Shown here in pieces: positions 25,566-32,548 of a stretch of DNA of 64,000 nucleotides. The notes beneath the pieces are model-generated. The model was not told where the DNA came from. It saw only the letters and a program-made list of their open reading frames with translations, and made no database searches. The DNA is taken from the NCBI RefSeq assembly GCF_900168295.1, contig NZ_FVZL01000004.1, positions 1-64,000 of the forward strand, in the 5' to 3' direction. Source of the stretch: Arthrobacter sp. P2b (lineage in GTDB: Bacteria; Actinomycetota; Actinomycetes; Actinomycetales; Micrococcaceae). Made by a program: the position numbers and the translations under genes. How positions within the stretch are numbered: position 1 is the first letter of the stretch; every line of letters starts with the position of its first letter.

Positions 25566-26798
25566 TTAGCGGGCCTGCTTCACCAGTTCACGGCCGTAGT
25601 CGTTGCCGTTGGGCGTGCGGACCACGGTGTGCATGTGGAACGGGGCGGGCTGGTCGTTGCTGAGGAACACGCCGGTGTGGTGGTCGAGTTCCAGGACCGC
25701 CACCGGGCTTTGGATCCGGAAGTAGAACGCTTCCTCACCTTTCCAGCCGCCGATCCAGCTGAAGAAGGTCTCGCCATAGTGCTCCTGGATCTCCCGCCGT
25801 CGGGCAGCCCTCGGACCATCCGGGAGGTAGGCGATGAAGTCGTCCACCACGGCATCCAGCAGCGCACGGGCCTCCGCCGGCATGCCGGTCACCGGGATGC
25901 CCTCGTACGGGATCTCCCGGTTGTCTTGGAAGCAGCCGCCCAGGTGGCGTTCGTCGCCGGGATGGATGCGCCCCTCGGGCATGGCGGGATCCACCATCTC
26001 CTGGTACACGGTTGCCTCCGCCCGGAGGCCGTCCGGCAGCGCAGCCATCAGAGCGCGGGCCAAGGCGATCCGTTCCTTGAACACCTTGACCCCCTTGTAG
26101 GGGCCGTCGTCGATCATGTCCGGCTCGGCACCCATGAACACAGGTGAGATGACCAGCTGCGTCCCGGCCACCAGGCAGTTCAGCGCGGCGTGATGGCCGA
26201 AAATCTGCCATCCCCAGGGCTCGGTCTCGGACGGCTCGCCATACAGGGCCACGTTGTAGCTGAACTCGTTCATCAGCAGCGGCAACTCCACCAGGTCACC
26301 CAGGAATCCGTTGATCCGCATCAGGTTCCGCACCAGCCCGTAGCCCTCGGCGCTCAGGCTTGCCTCCACCAGCGCCAAGGCTGCGTCGCGGACCGGCGGT
26401 TCCAGCTCATCCAGCCGCAGCCCGGTATCGTGCTGCATGAACTCGGGGTTGGCCCAGCTCTGCCATTCCGGAGCGTCGACGGCGTAGCACAGCTTCCGCT
26501 TCTGCTCGGGCGTGACCGCTCCGAGCAGCTTGCCGGCTGCCGCCACCATTTCCGCCGTCGGCGCTTCTTCGCCGGGACGTGCGGCGGCCAGCGGAAACAG
26601 GCCTTCACGGCGGACGCCGTCGCTGGTGATGCCGCTAAAGGGCTGCGGATAGAGCTTTTTCCAGCCTTCAATCATGGGCCCGGCGAAGGAATCGGTGGTG
26701 GCCGCTTCCGCATATTCGCGGGCGTTCAGGCCCCGGATTTCCGCCACCCGGGGGTGGTCCGGGGCAAAAAGGAAGTCACGGAATGACAGCGTCGACAC
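25566..26798 (-). CDS. DUF3500 family protein in the flavonoid operon
   Basis: 410 aa. GTG 26798 is chosen because AGGAG lies 5 nt upstream and the protein then starts MSTLSFRDFLFAPDHPRV; the open frame extends further up only through the monooxygenase gene. DUF3500 hallmarks are WGWQIFGHHAALNCLVAGTQLVISPVFMGAEPD, VLELDHHTGVFLS and FHMHTVVRTPNGNDYGREL. These conserved His clusters could form a metal site, but no activity is established for the family. It is the last gene of the minus-strand operon, overlapping the FAD monooxygenase by 23 bp, with a strong terminator after it. Because the cluster has no recognisable ring-cleavage dioxygenase, a role in ring A breakdown is possible (inference). 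Confidence 0.85.
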   Translation of the reverse strand: MSTLSFRDFLFAPDHPRVAEIRGLNAREYAEAATTDSFAGPMIEGWKKLYPQPFSGITSDGVRREGLFPLAAARPGEEAPTAEMVAAAGKLLGAVTPEQKRKLCYAVDAPEWQSWANPEFMQHDTGLRLDELEPPVRDAALALVEASLSAEGYGLVRNLMRINGFLGDLVELPLLMNEFSYNVALYGEPSETEPWGWQIFGHHAALNCLVAGTQLVISPVFMGAEPDMIDDGPYKGVKVFKERIALARALMAALPDGLRAEATVYQEMVDPAMPEGRIHPGDERHLGGCFQDNREIPYEGIPVTGMPAEARALLDAVVDDFIAYLPDGPRAARRREIQEHYGETFFSWIGGWKGEEAFYFRIQSPVAVLELDHHTGVFLSNDQPAPFHMHTVVRTPNGNDYGRELVKQAR

Positions 26799-28560
26799 GG
26801 GTGCTCCTGAAATGGTCGTGGGATGCCGGAGATTCGAAGGCCGGCTCCTGGGATTCCGGCTGCCTGGATTCCGACTGCCGGGCTGCTGCCCAGCCGGCGG
26901 CGGTGGACAGTGCTGCGGCCGCAGCTTCGGTGGAGCTGCCGCGCCATGCCACGTGCTGGTCCGGACGGACCAGCACGGCGTCCGCTCCCCACAGCTCGGA
27001 GGGCGGTGTTCCGTCATCGAAAGGGCCGACGGCGGCAACGGCCACCGGGATGCCCAGCCGGGCGGCGGCGTCCAGCACCGGCGCAAACGCCTCGGCTGCG
27101 GGCACTCCACCCAGCACACCGGCGTCGGCCAGCAGGGTGAAGCCCGCGCCCAGCCGGCTGTAGACAGACGTGGAGTCAGCCAGCCAGGCGTGCGGCAGCA
27201 GTGCGCCGGGGCTCGCGGAGGGAACATAGCGGATGGGGTCCTCGGCGGGGACTGGCGAACCGTCGGGCACCACCATGGATGAATCACCGTAGGCATACCC
27301 AAGCACCAGGCCCAGGGAATCGAACTCGCTTTGCTTCACGGCGAGTGCCTGCTCCGCCGCCTGCCGGGCGGCTTCGCCTGACGGGCCTGCGGCGACCAGG
27401 TCAGGGTCGGCGAAATGGTAGGCCAGTGCCTTGCCGTTGGCCGCGGCGTCGCTGATGGTGCGGGCGGCCACCGGCCGGCGCTCCTCCCCGTAGCTTGCCA
27501 GAAGCGCGCGACCGGCCCATCCCGTGATGGTGGCGGCGAGCTTCCAGGCCAGGTTGGCGGCGTCACCGATGCACGTGTTGAAGCCATGTCCGCCCCAGGG
27601 CGGGTTGAGGTGGGCGGCGTCGCCAACCAGGAAGATCCTGCCTCTGCTGTATTCGGGGGCCAGCAGCATACGGGCCGTCCAGGGGTCGGTGGCAAGCACA
27701 TCAACATCCACGTCCGAACCCACCAGGGAGCGCACCAGGGCGCCGGCCTCCTCCTGGTCCACGTCCCGGTCCGGGTCAACCCCCTGCACAATGGCCCACC
27801 AGGTGTCCTGCAGGTCCATGGGTCCCACCATGCCTGCTGCCTCCGAGCCCACCACCCAGTACTGGACGGCGGGGTCCAGTGCCACGGCAGATGCGAGCCC
27901 GCTGGAACGGAAGAGGATGCTGATGTTGGACAGCGCCGCGGACCCGCCTTCCAGCCTGATGCCCAGGCTGCGCCGCACGGTGGAGGATCCGCCGTCGGCC
28001 CCGATCACGTAGTCCGCGGTGATGGTCCGGCTGATGCCGGAAGGGCTGGCGACGGCGACGGCGTACGGCGCGTCTTTCCCGGAAACCTCCGTCACGGACC
28101 AGCCCGTCAGAAAGGTCACCAGCGGATTGCGTGCCGCCGCATCGCGCAGCACCTCTTCCAGGACCGGCTGCGGAACCTGCTGTCCGCATTCGGGCTGGGG
28201 GCCGTACCGGCCCGGGACCAGCTGGAACGCGTTGCGGAAACGGCGCAGCTCATGCGCCGCGGGACCGGTGAGGCCGGTGCAGAAAATGACGTCCTGCGCG
28301 TAGTCCACCGGGAGCGGCGAGGCTGCCCGGAGCGCGTCCGCGAGTCCGAGCCTTCGCAGGTGGGTCATGGTGCGGGCGTTGGTGGTTTTCGCCCTCGGCC
28401 GGGTGTGGTCCACCGTTGTCCGGGGCTCGATGACGGTGCTGGGGATACCGCGGACGGCCAGGTCCAGCGCCAGGAAGAGTCCGCTGGGGCCGCCTCCGGA
28501 GATGAGGACCTGAGCCTCCTCCGGGATCCCGCTTGCCGGGGCGTCCTGGAAGGTGGCCAT
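26776..28560 (-). CDS. FAD-dependent aromatic hydroxylase (PHBH/MhpA type)
   Basis: 594 aa class A flavoprotein monooxygenase using NAD(P)H and O2. The Rossmann FAD motif is VLISGGGPSGLFLALDLA; the DG motif is IGADGGSSTVRRSLGI; the GD motif is IFLVGDAAHLNPPWGGHGFNTCIGDAANLAWKLA. A C-terminal thioredoxin-like domain follows, as in phenol-hydroxylase and MhpA-type enzymes. It overlaps the FAH gene by 1 bp and the DUF3500 gene by 23 bp, so all three are translated together. In this cluster the likely substrate is the phloroglucinol-carboxylate (2,4,6-trihydroxybenzoate) or phloroglucinol left after depside hydrolysis. That assignment is inference; the enzyme class is secure. Confidence 0.9.
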   Translation of the reverse strand: MATFQDAPASGIPEEAQVLISGGGPSGLFLALDLAVRGIPSTVIEPRTTVDHTRPRAKTTNARTMTHLRRLGLADALRAASPLPVDYAQDVIFCTGLTGPAAHELRRFRNAFQLVPGRYGPQPECGQQVPQPVLEEVLRDAAARNPLVTFLTGWSVTEVSGKDAPYAVAVASPSGISRTITADYVIGADGGSSTVRRSLGIRLEGGSAALSNISILFRSSGLASAVALDPAVQYWVVGSEAAGMVGPMDLQDTWWAIVQGVDPDRDVDQEEAGALVRSLVGSDVDVDVLATDPWTARMLLAPEYSRGRIFLVGDAAHLNPPWGGHGFNTCIGDAANLAWKLAATITGWAGRALLASYGEERRPVAARTISDAAANGKALAYHFADPDLVAAGPSGEAARQAAEQALAVKQSEFDSLGLVLGYAYGDSSMVVPDGSPVPAEDPIRYVPSASPGALLPHAWLADSTSVYSRLGAGFTLLADAGVLGGVPAAEAFAPVLDAAARLGIPVAVAAVGPFDDGTPPSELWGADAVLVRPDQHVAWRGSSTEAAAAALSTAAGWAAARQSESRQPESQEPAFESPASHDHFRSTRVDAVIP

Positions 28561-29426
28561 CAGGCACGGCTCCGGAGTGAAACATCACCGACGGGCGTGG
28601 TGAGGGTGCCGAGCTTCTCGATTTCCACCTCGACGGTGTCGCCCGGCTGGAGCAGCCACTGGGGCGTGCGGGCGTAGCCGACACCTTCGGGGGTGCCGGT
28701 GGCGATGACGTCGCCAGGGTGCAGCGTGAAGGTCCCGCTGATCAGCGAGATGATGGCCGGTACGGAGAAGATCATGTCCCGGGTGTTGCCGTTCTGGGCC
28801 TCCACACCGTTGACCCGGGTGCGCACCCGCAGTCCGTCCCGAAGGTCGCCCACCTCATCGCGGCTTACCAGCGGGCCGAGCGGGCCGCTGAAGTCGCCGT
28901 TTTTGCCCAGCGTCCACTGCGAGGTGAGCTTTTGGGCGGTGCGGGAGGTGATGTCGTTGAAGGTCGAATAGCCGAAGACCGCCTCTGCGGCCGTGGCCTC
29001 GTCCGCAGATTCCACCCGGCGGCCGATGTAGGCGGCAACTTCGCCTTCCCAGTCCAGGCCCGCTTCGCCCGCCGGGACAGGAACGGGAACGTTGCCAACT
29101 GACAGGGATGCCGTCCAGCGCCCGAAGAGGGTGGGGTACGGCGGAAGTTCCTGGTCCTTGTAGCTGCCCTCGGCGGCGTGGGCTTTGTAGTTCAGTCCCA
29201 CGCAGATGACCCGCGCGGAAGCGGGGACGAGCGGTACTTCGGTGACGCTGCCGCGCTCCAGCGAGGTGCCGGCGTCGGACGCTGCAGACACCAGCGAGAC
29301 AGACTTGTCTTGCCAGCCCTCCGCGTCCGCCCAAAAGTCCGAAACCGGGGTGAGCGGGACAACGCGCGCGCCTGCGAGGGCCGCTGCCCAGGGTTCGCCA
29401 AAGTGGTTGATGCCGATGAACTGCAT
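28560..29426 (-). CDS. Fumarylacetoacetate hydrolase-family protein
   Basis: 288 aa. N-terminal small domain (MQFIGINHFGEPWAAALAGARVVPL), then the FAH C-terminal fold with VICVGLNYKAHAAE, LDWEGEVAAYIGRRV, GYSTFNDITSRTAQ, QWTLGKNGDFSGPLGPLV, FSVPAIISLISGTFTLHPGDVIATGTPEGVG and VEVEIEKLGTL. The Glu-rich metal site and the GTPEG loop are present. Such enzymes hydrolyse C-C bonds in acylpyruvates or 1,3-diketones, or isomerise or decarboxylate ring-cleavage products. ATG 29426 follows GAAAGG at 6 nt. It shares 1 bp with the monooxygenase gene downstream, which suits a role after ring cleavage. Confidence 0.9.
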   Translation of the reverse strand: MQFIGINHFGEPWAAALAGARVVPLTPVSDFWADAEGWQDKSVSLVSAASDAGTSLERGSVTEVPLVPASARVICVGLNYKAHAAEGSYKDQELPPYPTLFGRWTASLSVGNVPVPVPAGEAGLDWEGEVAAYIGRRVESADEATAAEAVFGYSTFNDITSRTAQKLTSQWTLGKNGDFSGPLGPLVSRDEVGDLRDGLRVRTRVNGVEAQNGNTRDMIFSVPAIISLISGTFTLHPGDVIATGTPEGVGYARTPQWLLQPGDTVEVEIEKLGTLTTPVGDVSLRSRA

Positions 29427-29500
29427 GTGAAGCCTTTCGGGTCTGCCCGGCACGCTTGGGTGCCGGGTTGCGGGTCTGTGGTTCTGCTTGGTGGTCTTGT

Positions 29501-30379
29501 TCAGTGGTTCTGCGCCTGGCGGCGGAAAAAATCGATGGTGGCGGTGGTGGCTTGCTGCGCGGCGGCCTGGCTGGCATCCGGGAGCGCCCACATGTGGTCA
29601 GCCTCATCGATCAGGAGAAGTTCGACGGCGGCGCCCGCGGCTTCCAGCGCCGCGGCAAAGGTGGCCGACTGGGCCACGGGGACGTACCGGTCGGTGGTTC
29701 CGTGGGCGAGGAGGAAGGGCGGCGCATCCGGGTGTACGTAGGTGATCGGGCTGGCGGCGGCGGCCTTGTCCGGAGCGTCCGCGGGCTGCGCACCGATCAG
29801 CAGGGCTTCCCGCGAGCCGGGATCGTCGGCGCGCGCGACGGCGTCCGGCCGGGCCTGCGTGCCCATCCGGTTCAGGTCGGTGGGCGGGTACCAGGCGGCC
29901 ACTGCGGCCACTGCGGCCACTGCCTCATCAGTTGCGTTGCCGGGTTCGCCGAATTCCTTGGCGCCGGCGGTCAGTCCCACCAGGCTGGCGAGGTGCCCGC
30001 CCGCCGAGTCACCCCAGGCGTAGATGCGGTGCGGGTCCACGTTGTATTCGTCGGCGTGCTCCCTCAGCCACCGGACCGCCGCCTTGGCGTCCAGCAGCTG
30101 CGCGGGGAAAGTGGCAACGGTGGTCAACCGGTAGTCGGCGGACGCGACCACAAAGCCCGCGTCCACCAGCTGCTCGATGGGGCTGAGTCCGAAGCTATCG
30201 ACGGTGGGTCCCAGCGAGGAGCGACCGCCGGTCCGCCAGCCGCCGCCGTGGAAATGGACGACGGCGGGAAAAGTGCCCCCGGTGGATGAGCCCGCCGGCA
30301 GGTAGAGGTCCAGCAGCAGCGGGCTCGAACCATTGGGGCATGCGAACTCAATGCCTTGAAGGATCCGCCCTGCCGTCAT
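29501..30379 (-). CDS. Alpha/beta hydrolase (HSL-type esterase), catalytic Ser present
   Basis: 292 aa. Oxyanion-hole motif VVHFHGGGWRTGG, nucleophile elbow AWGDSAGGHLASL, and a C-terminal FLLAHGTTDRYVPVAQS ... EADHMWA supplying Asp and His. This is a carboxylesterase of the hormone-sensitive-lipase class, cytoplasmic (no signal peptide). GGAG lies 6 nt before ATG 30379; ATGs 12 and 18 bp further up have no ribosome site. It is placed 74 bp before the FAH gene in the flavonoid operon. It, or the paralogue at 31511-32548, may hydrolyse the depside produced by quercetinase; the sequence cannot choose. Confidence 0.85.
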   Translation of the reverse strand: MTAGRILQGIEFACPNGSSPLLLDLYLPAGSSTGGTFPAVVHFHGGGWRTGGRSSLGPTVDSFGLSPIEQLVDAGFVVASADYRLTTVATFPAQLLDAKAAVRWLREHADEYNVDPHRIYAWGDSAGGHLASLVGLTAGAKEFGEPGNATDEAVAAVAAVAAWYPPTDLNRMGTQARPDAVARADDPGSREALLIGAQPADAPDKAAAASPITYVHPDAPPFLLAHGTTDRYVPVAQSATFAAALEAAGAAVELLLIDEADHMWALPDASQAAAQQATTATIDFFRRQAQNH

Positions 30380-30496
30380 CGTTGACTCCATATGCACTAC
30401 GCCGTTCTGTCCGTGTTTTTGTTGTCCGCGGGCCTGCCGTGCGGGCTGCGTCCTGACTCAACTTTCGGGCATATGGCTGCTGCCCGGCGCGGGCGG

Positions 30497-30512
30497 TTTC
30501 ACTGAATGAAAA
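30497..30512. promoter_or_regulatory. Possible weak copy of the TTTCAT-N4-TGGAAT site
   Basis: TTTCAC, TGAA, TGAAAA matches 9 of 12 half-site bases and has perfect 5-bp arms (TTTCA/TGAAA). It sits in the 178-bp gap before the esterase gene at 29501-30379, where an internal promoter would make sense. Weak on its own. Confidence 0.3.
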
Positions 30513-30557
30513 GAGTTCGGCAGCGTACGAACGTGCCCCGGCAGGCGCTGGAAGCAG

Positions 30558-31511
30558 TCACCGGGCACGCGCCGAGGACAGCTCCCTGGCCAGGAAATCC
30601 AACGCCGGCTGACCCTCAGGAAGTCCGGCCGTGTGGTTCAGGTGACCGTGGAACGCACCTTCCGCCAAGAAGTAGGTCACCGGAACCTTTGCCCGTTCCA
30701 GGGCCGAGGCGAACAGCTCGGACGAGCCGCGGGCGTCGTCGTACTCGCACGCCAGCAGGGCCGTGGGCGGAAGCCCGGCAGGGTCGGCGTAGCCCGGCAT
30801 CGCATAGGACGATGCCATGCTGACCGGCCCGCCCACGTAGTTTTCCGCCTGCCGGATGCAGTCCTCGGGCGTAAACCGCAGGTGCCGCGGCAGCCGCGCC
30901 ATCACTTCCTCGTCCAGGCCCTTCGCCGGCGGCGAAAGTTCCGCGTGCAGGAACGGGTACGCGAGCAGGAGCTTGGCCGGCAGTGGTTTTCCGGCGTCAA
31001 TCAAGTACAGGGCGGCACCCACCGCAAGGTTTCCGCCGGCGCCCGCCCCGCCCAGGCACAGAAGCTCCGGATCCAGGCCAAGGGACACTGCGTTCTGCCG
31101 CGCCCAGAACCACCCTGTCAGGGCGTCGTCGTGCGGAACCGGGAAGGAGACGCCGTCCCGGGCCAGCCGGTAGTCAACGGAGAGCACCGGCGTCCCACCG
31201 TCAGCCAGCACCCGGGCGAGGTAGTCGGATTCTGGAATGTCCAGTCCGCCGCTGACGAACCCTCCCCCGTGCAGCCACACCAGGGCCGGACTGTCCGGGG
31301 AAGTCGCCTCACCGTAGATCCGGACACTGACCGGACCGTGCCTCCCGTCAGCGGAGACGGTACGGATGGGAACGTCCGGCCCCGGGGAGCGGACAGCGTC
31401 CGGGTTAAGGAATTGGGGGCCTTCCGGGGTGGCCAGGTATTCGGCAAAACCGGCGTCGGGTGCCAGGCCGCTGCCGGCAACCGGAGCGGTATGTTCTGTT
31501 TGCGGGGACAT
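30558..31511 (-). CDS. Alpha/beta hydrolase-fold protein lacking the nucleophile serine
   Basis: 317 aa, HSL-type fold with LVWLHGGGFVSGGLDIPESDYLARVL and VDYRLARDGVSFPVPHDDALTGWFWARQN, clearly homologous to acetyl-esterase-like enzymes. The nucleophile elbow, however, reads LGGAGAGGNLA where active relatives have GDSAGG; the codon at 31041-31043 is GGC, so Gly157 replaces Ser. The distal acid and His regions (CEYDDARGSSE, GAFHGHLNHT) remain. It may be a binding or regulatory protein or use another mechanism. ATG 31511 overlaps the upstream stop (TGATG); a GTG one codon earlier is possible. It lies between two Ser-containing paralogues in the operon. Confidence 0.85.
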   Translation of the reverse strand: MSPQTEHTAPVAGSGLAPDAGFAEYLATPEGPQFLNPDAVRSPGPDVPIRTVSADGRHGPVSVRIYGEATSPDSPALVWLHGGGFVSGGLDIPESDYLARVLADGGTPVLSVDYRLARDGVSFPVPHDDALTGWFWARQNAVSLGLDPELLCLGGAGAGGNLAVGAALYLIDAGKPLPAKLLLAYPFLHAELSPPAKGLDEEVMARLPRHLRFTPEDCIRQAENYVGGPVSMASSYAMPGYADPAGLPPTALLACEYDDARGSSELFASALERAKVPVTYFLAEGAFHGHLNHTAGLPEGQPALDFLARELSSARAR

Positions 31512-32548
31512 CACGGCTGCCCCAGCTTTTGGGAGAGGTACAAAACGGCGGTGGCCAGGATGGTGTCCATCTGGTCCTCCGCCCCGAAGAAGCAGTGGTC
31601 ACCGCCCTTGATGGTGACCACTTCATGATCCACTCCGGCAGCGGCGAGCGCCGCGGCGAGGAGATCGGTCTGGGCGTGCGGCACCAGTCCGTCGCGGTCG
31701 CCATGGACCAGAAGGAATGGCGGCGCCCCGGCATCGGCATACGTGACCGGGCTGGCGGCGGCAAGCAGCGCAGGATCATCCGAGCCGCCCACCAGCATGT
31801 ACTCGGGCTGCAGTGACATCCCGGCCGGCACTGCGGAGGTCAATGCCGGCGGAAACAGCCCGTCCGGCCCGGCCATGGGCGGGATGTCAACGAGGGAGGA
31901 GACGCCGTAGAAATCGACGACGGCGCTGATGGCACTGGGGTGCCCCTGCGCACCGAGCCCGCCGTCAAGGTCCCCGCGGTTCCCGGTCAGCCCCAGCATG
32001 GCCACGAGGTGGCCGCCGGCGGATTCGCCCCAGGCCCCGAACCGGGCGGGGTCCACGCCCAGGACCTCCGCGAATTCCCGGAGGTAGCGGACAGCGGCTT
32101 TGAGGTCATGCAGCTGCGCAGGGAAAGGTGCTTCAAGTGAGTGCCGGTAGTCCACGGTGGCACAGGCCATGCCGGCCTCGTTGAGCAGGCGGAACACCGA
32201 GTCCGGCGCGAACGTGGGCGGCAGCTCGCGCCGGTCCCCCAGCTGGAACGCGCCGCCGTGGACCCAGAGCACCAGCGGGACCGGGCCGGACGCCTGGCGT
32301 GGCAGCCAGACGTCCATCTTCAGCGGCCGGAACCCGATGGCGCGCGCATAGGTGAGTTCCCGGTGCACGGTTGAAATGTCCGAGGCCGGTTCCGGAGTGC
32401 CGGGGGCGTCGAAGACGGGGAACGGCGGAACATCCACCCCGCCAGGGCGGGAAGTGTCCGGCGGGGAAGTGTCCAGTCGGGAAGTGTCCGGCGGGGCGAC
32501 ATTCTGGCGGGCAGGATCGAATACGTCGGTTGCTTCTTCCACTGTCAT
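31511..32548 (-). CDS. Alpha/beta hydrolase (HSL-type esterase), catalytic Ser present
   Basis: 345 aa. A disordered N-terminus with three D-T-S repeats is followed by the hydrolase: LVLWVHGGAFQLGDRRELPP (oxyanion hole), ATVDYRHSLEAPFPAQLHDLKAAVRYL, elbow FGAWGESAGGHLVAM, HGDRDGLVPHAQTD (acid) and KGGDHCFFG (His). GAGGAG lies 7 nt before ATG 32548, which overlaps the rhamnosidase stop by 4 bp (ATGA). Position directly behind the rhamnosidase suggests removal of acyl groups from acylated glycosides, or hydrolysis of the quercetin depside. Both are inference; the esterase fold is secure. Confidence 0.85.
   Translation of the reverse strand: MTVEEATDVFDPARQNVAPPDTSRLDTSPPDTSRPGGVDVPPFPVFDAPGTPEPASDISTVHRELTYARAIGFRPLKMDVWLPRQASGPVPLVLWVHGGAFQLGDRRELPPTFAPDSVFRLLNEAGMACATVDYRHSLEAPFPAQLHDLKAAVRYLREFAEVLGVDPARFGAWGESAGGHLVAMLGLTGNRGDLDGGLGAQGHPSAISAVVDFYGVSSLVDIPPMAGPDGLFPPALTSAVPAGMSLQPEYMLVGGSDDPALLAAASPVTYADAGAPPFLLVHGDRDGLVPHAQTDLLAAALAAAGVDHEVVTIKGGDHCFFGAEDQMDTILATAVLYLSQKLGQP
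32449..32493. repeat. Three tandem 15-bp units inside the hydrolase gene
   Basis: GAAGTGTCC recurs at 32451, 32466 and 32481 with exact 15-bp period. It encodes a D-T-S-(R/P)-x pentapeptide repeat in the N-terminal tail, probably produced by replication slippage and not part of the catalytic fold. Confidence 0.75.

Noticed and set aside
26799..27302. N-terminal extension of the DUF3500 frame into the monooxygenase gene
   Set aside because: The extension is out of frame with a strongly conserved flavoprotein; GTG 26798 has a good ribosome site and matches the DUF3500 N-terminus.
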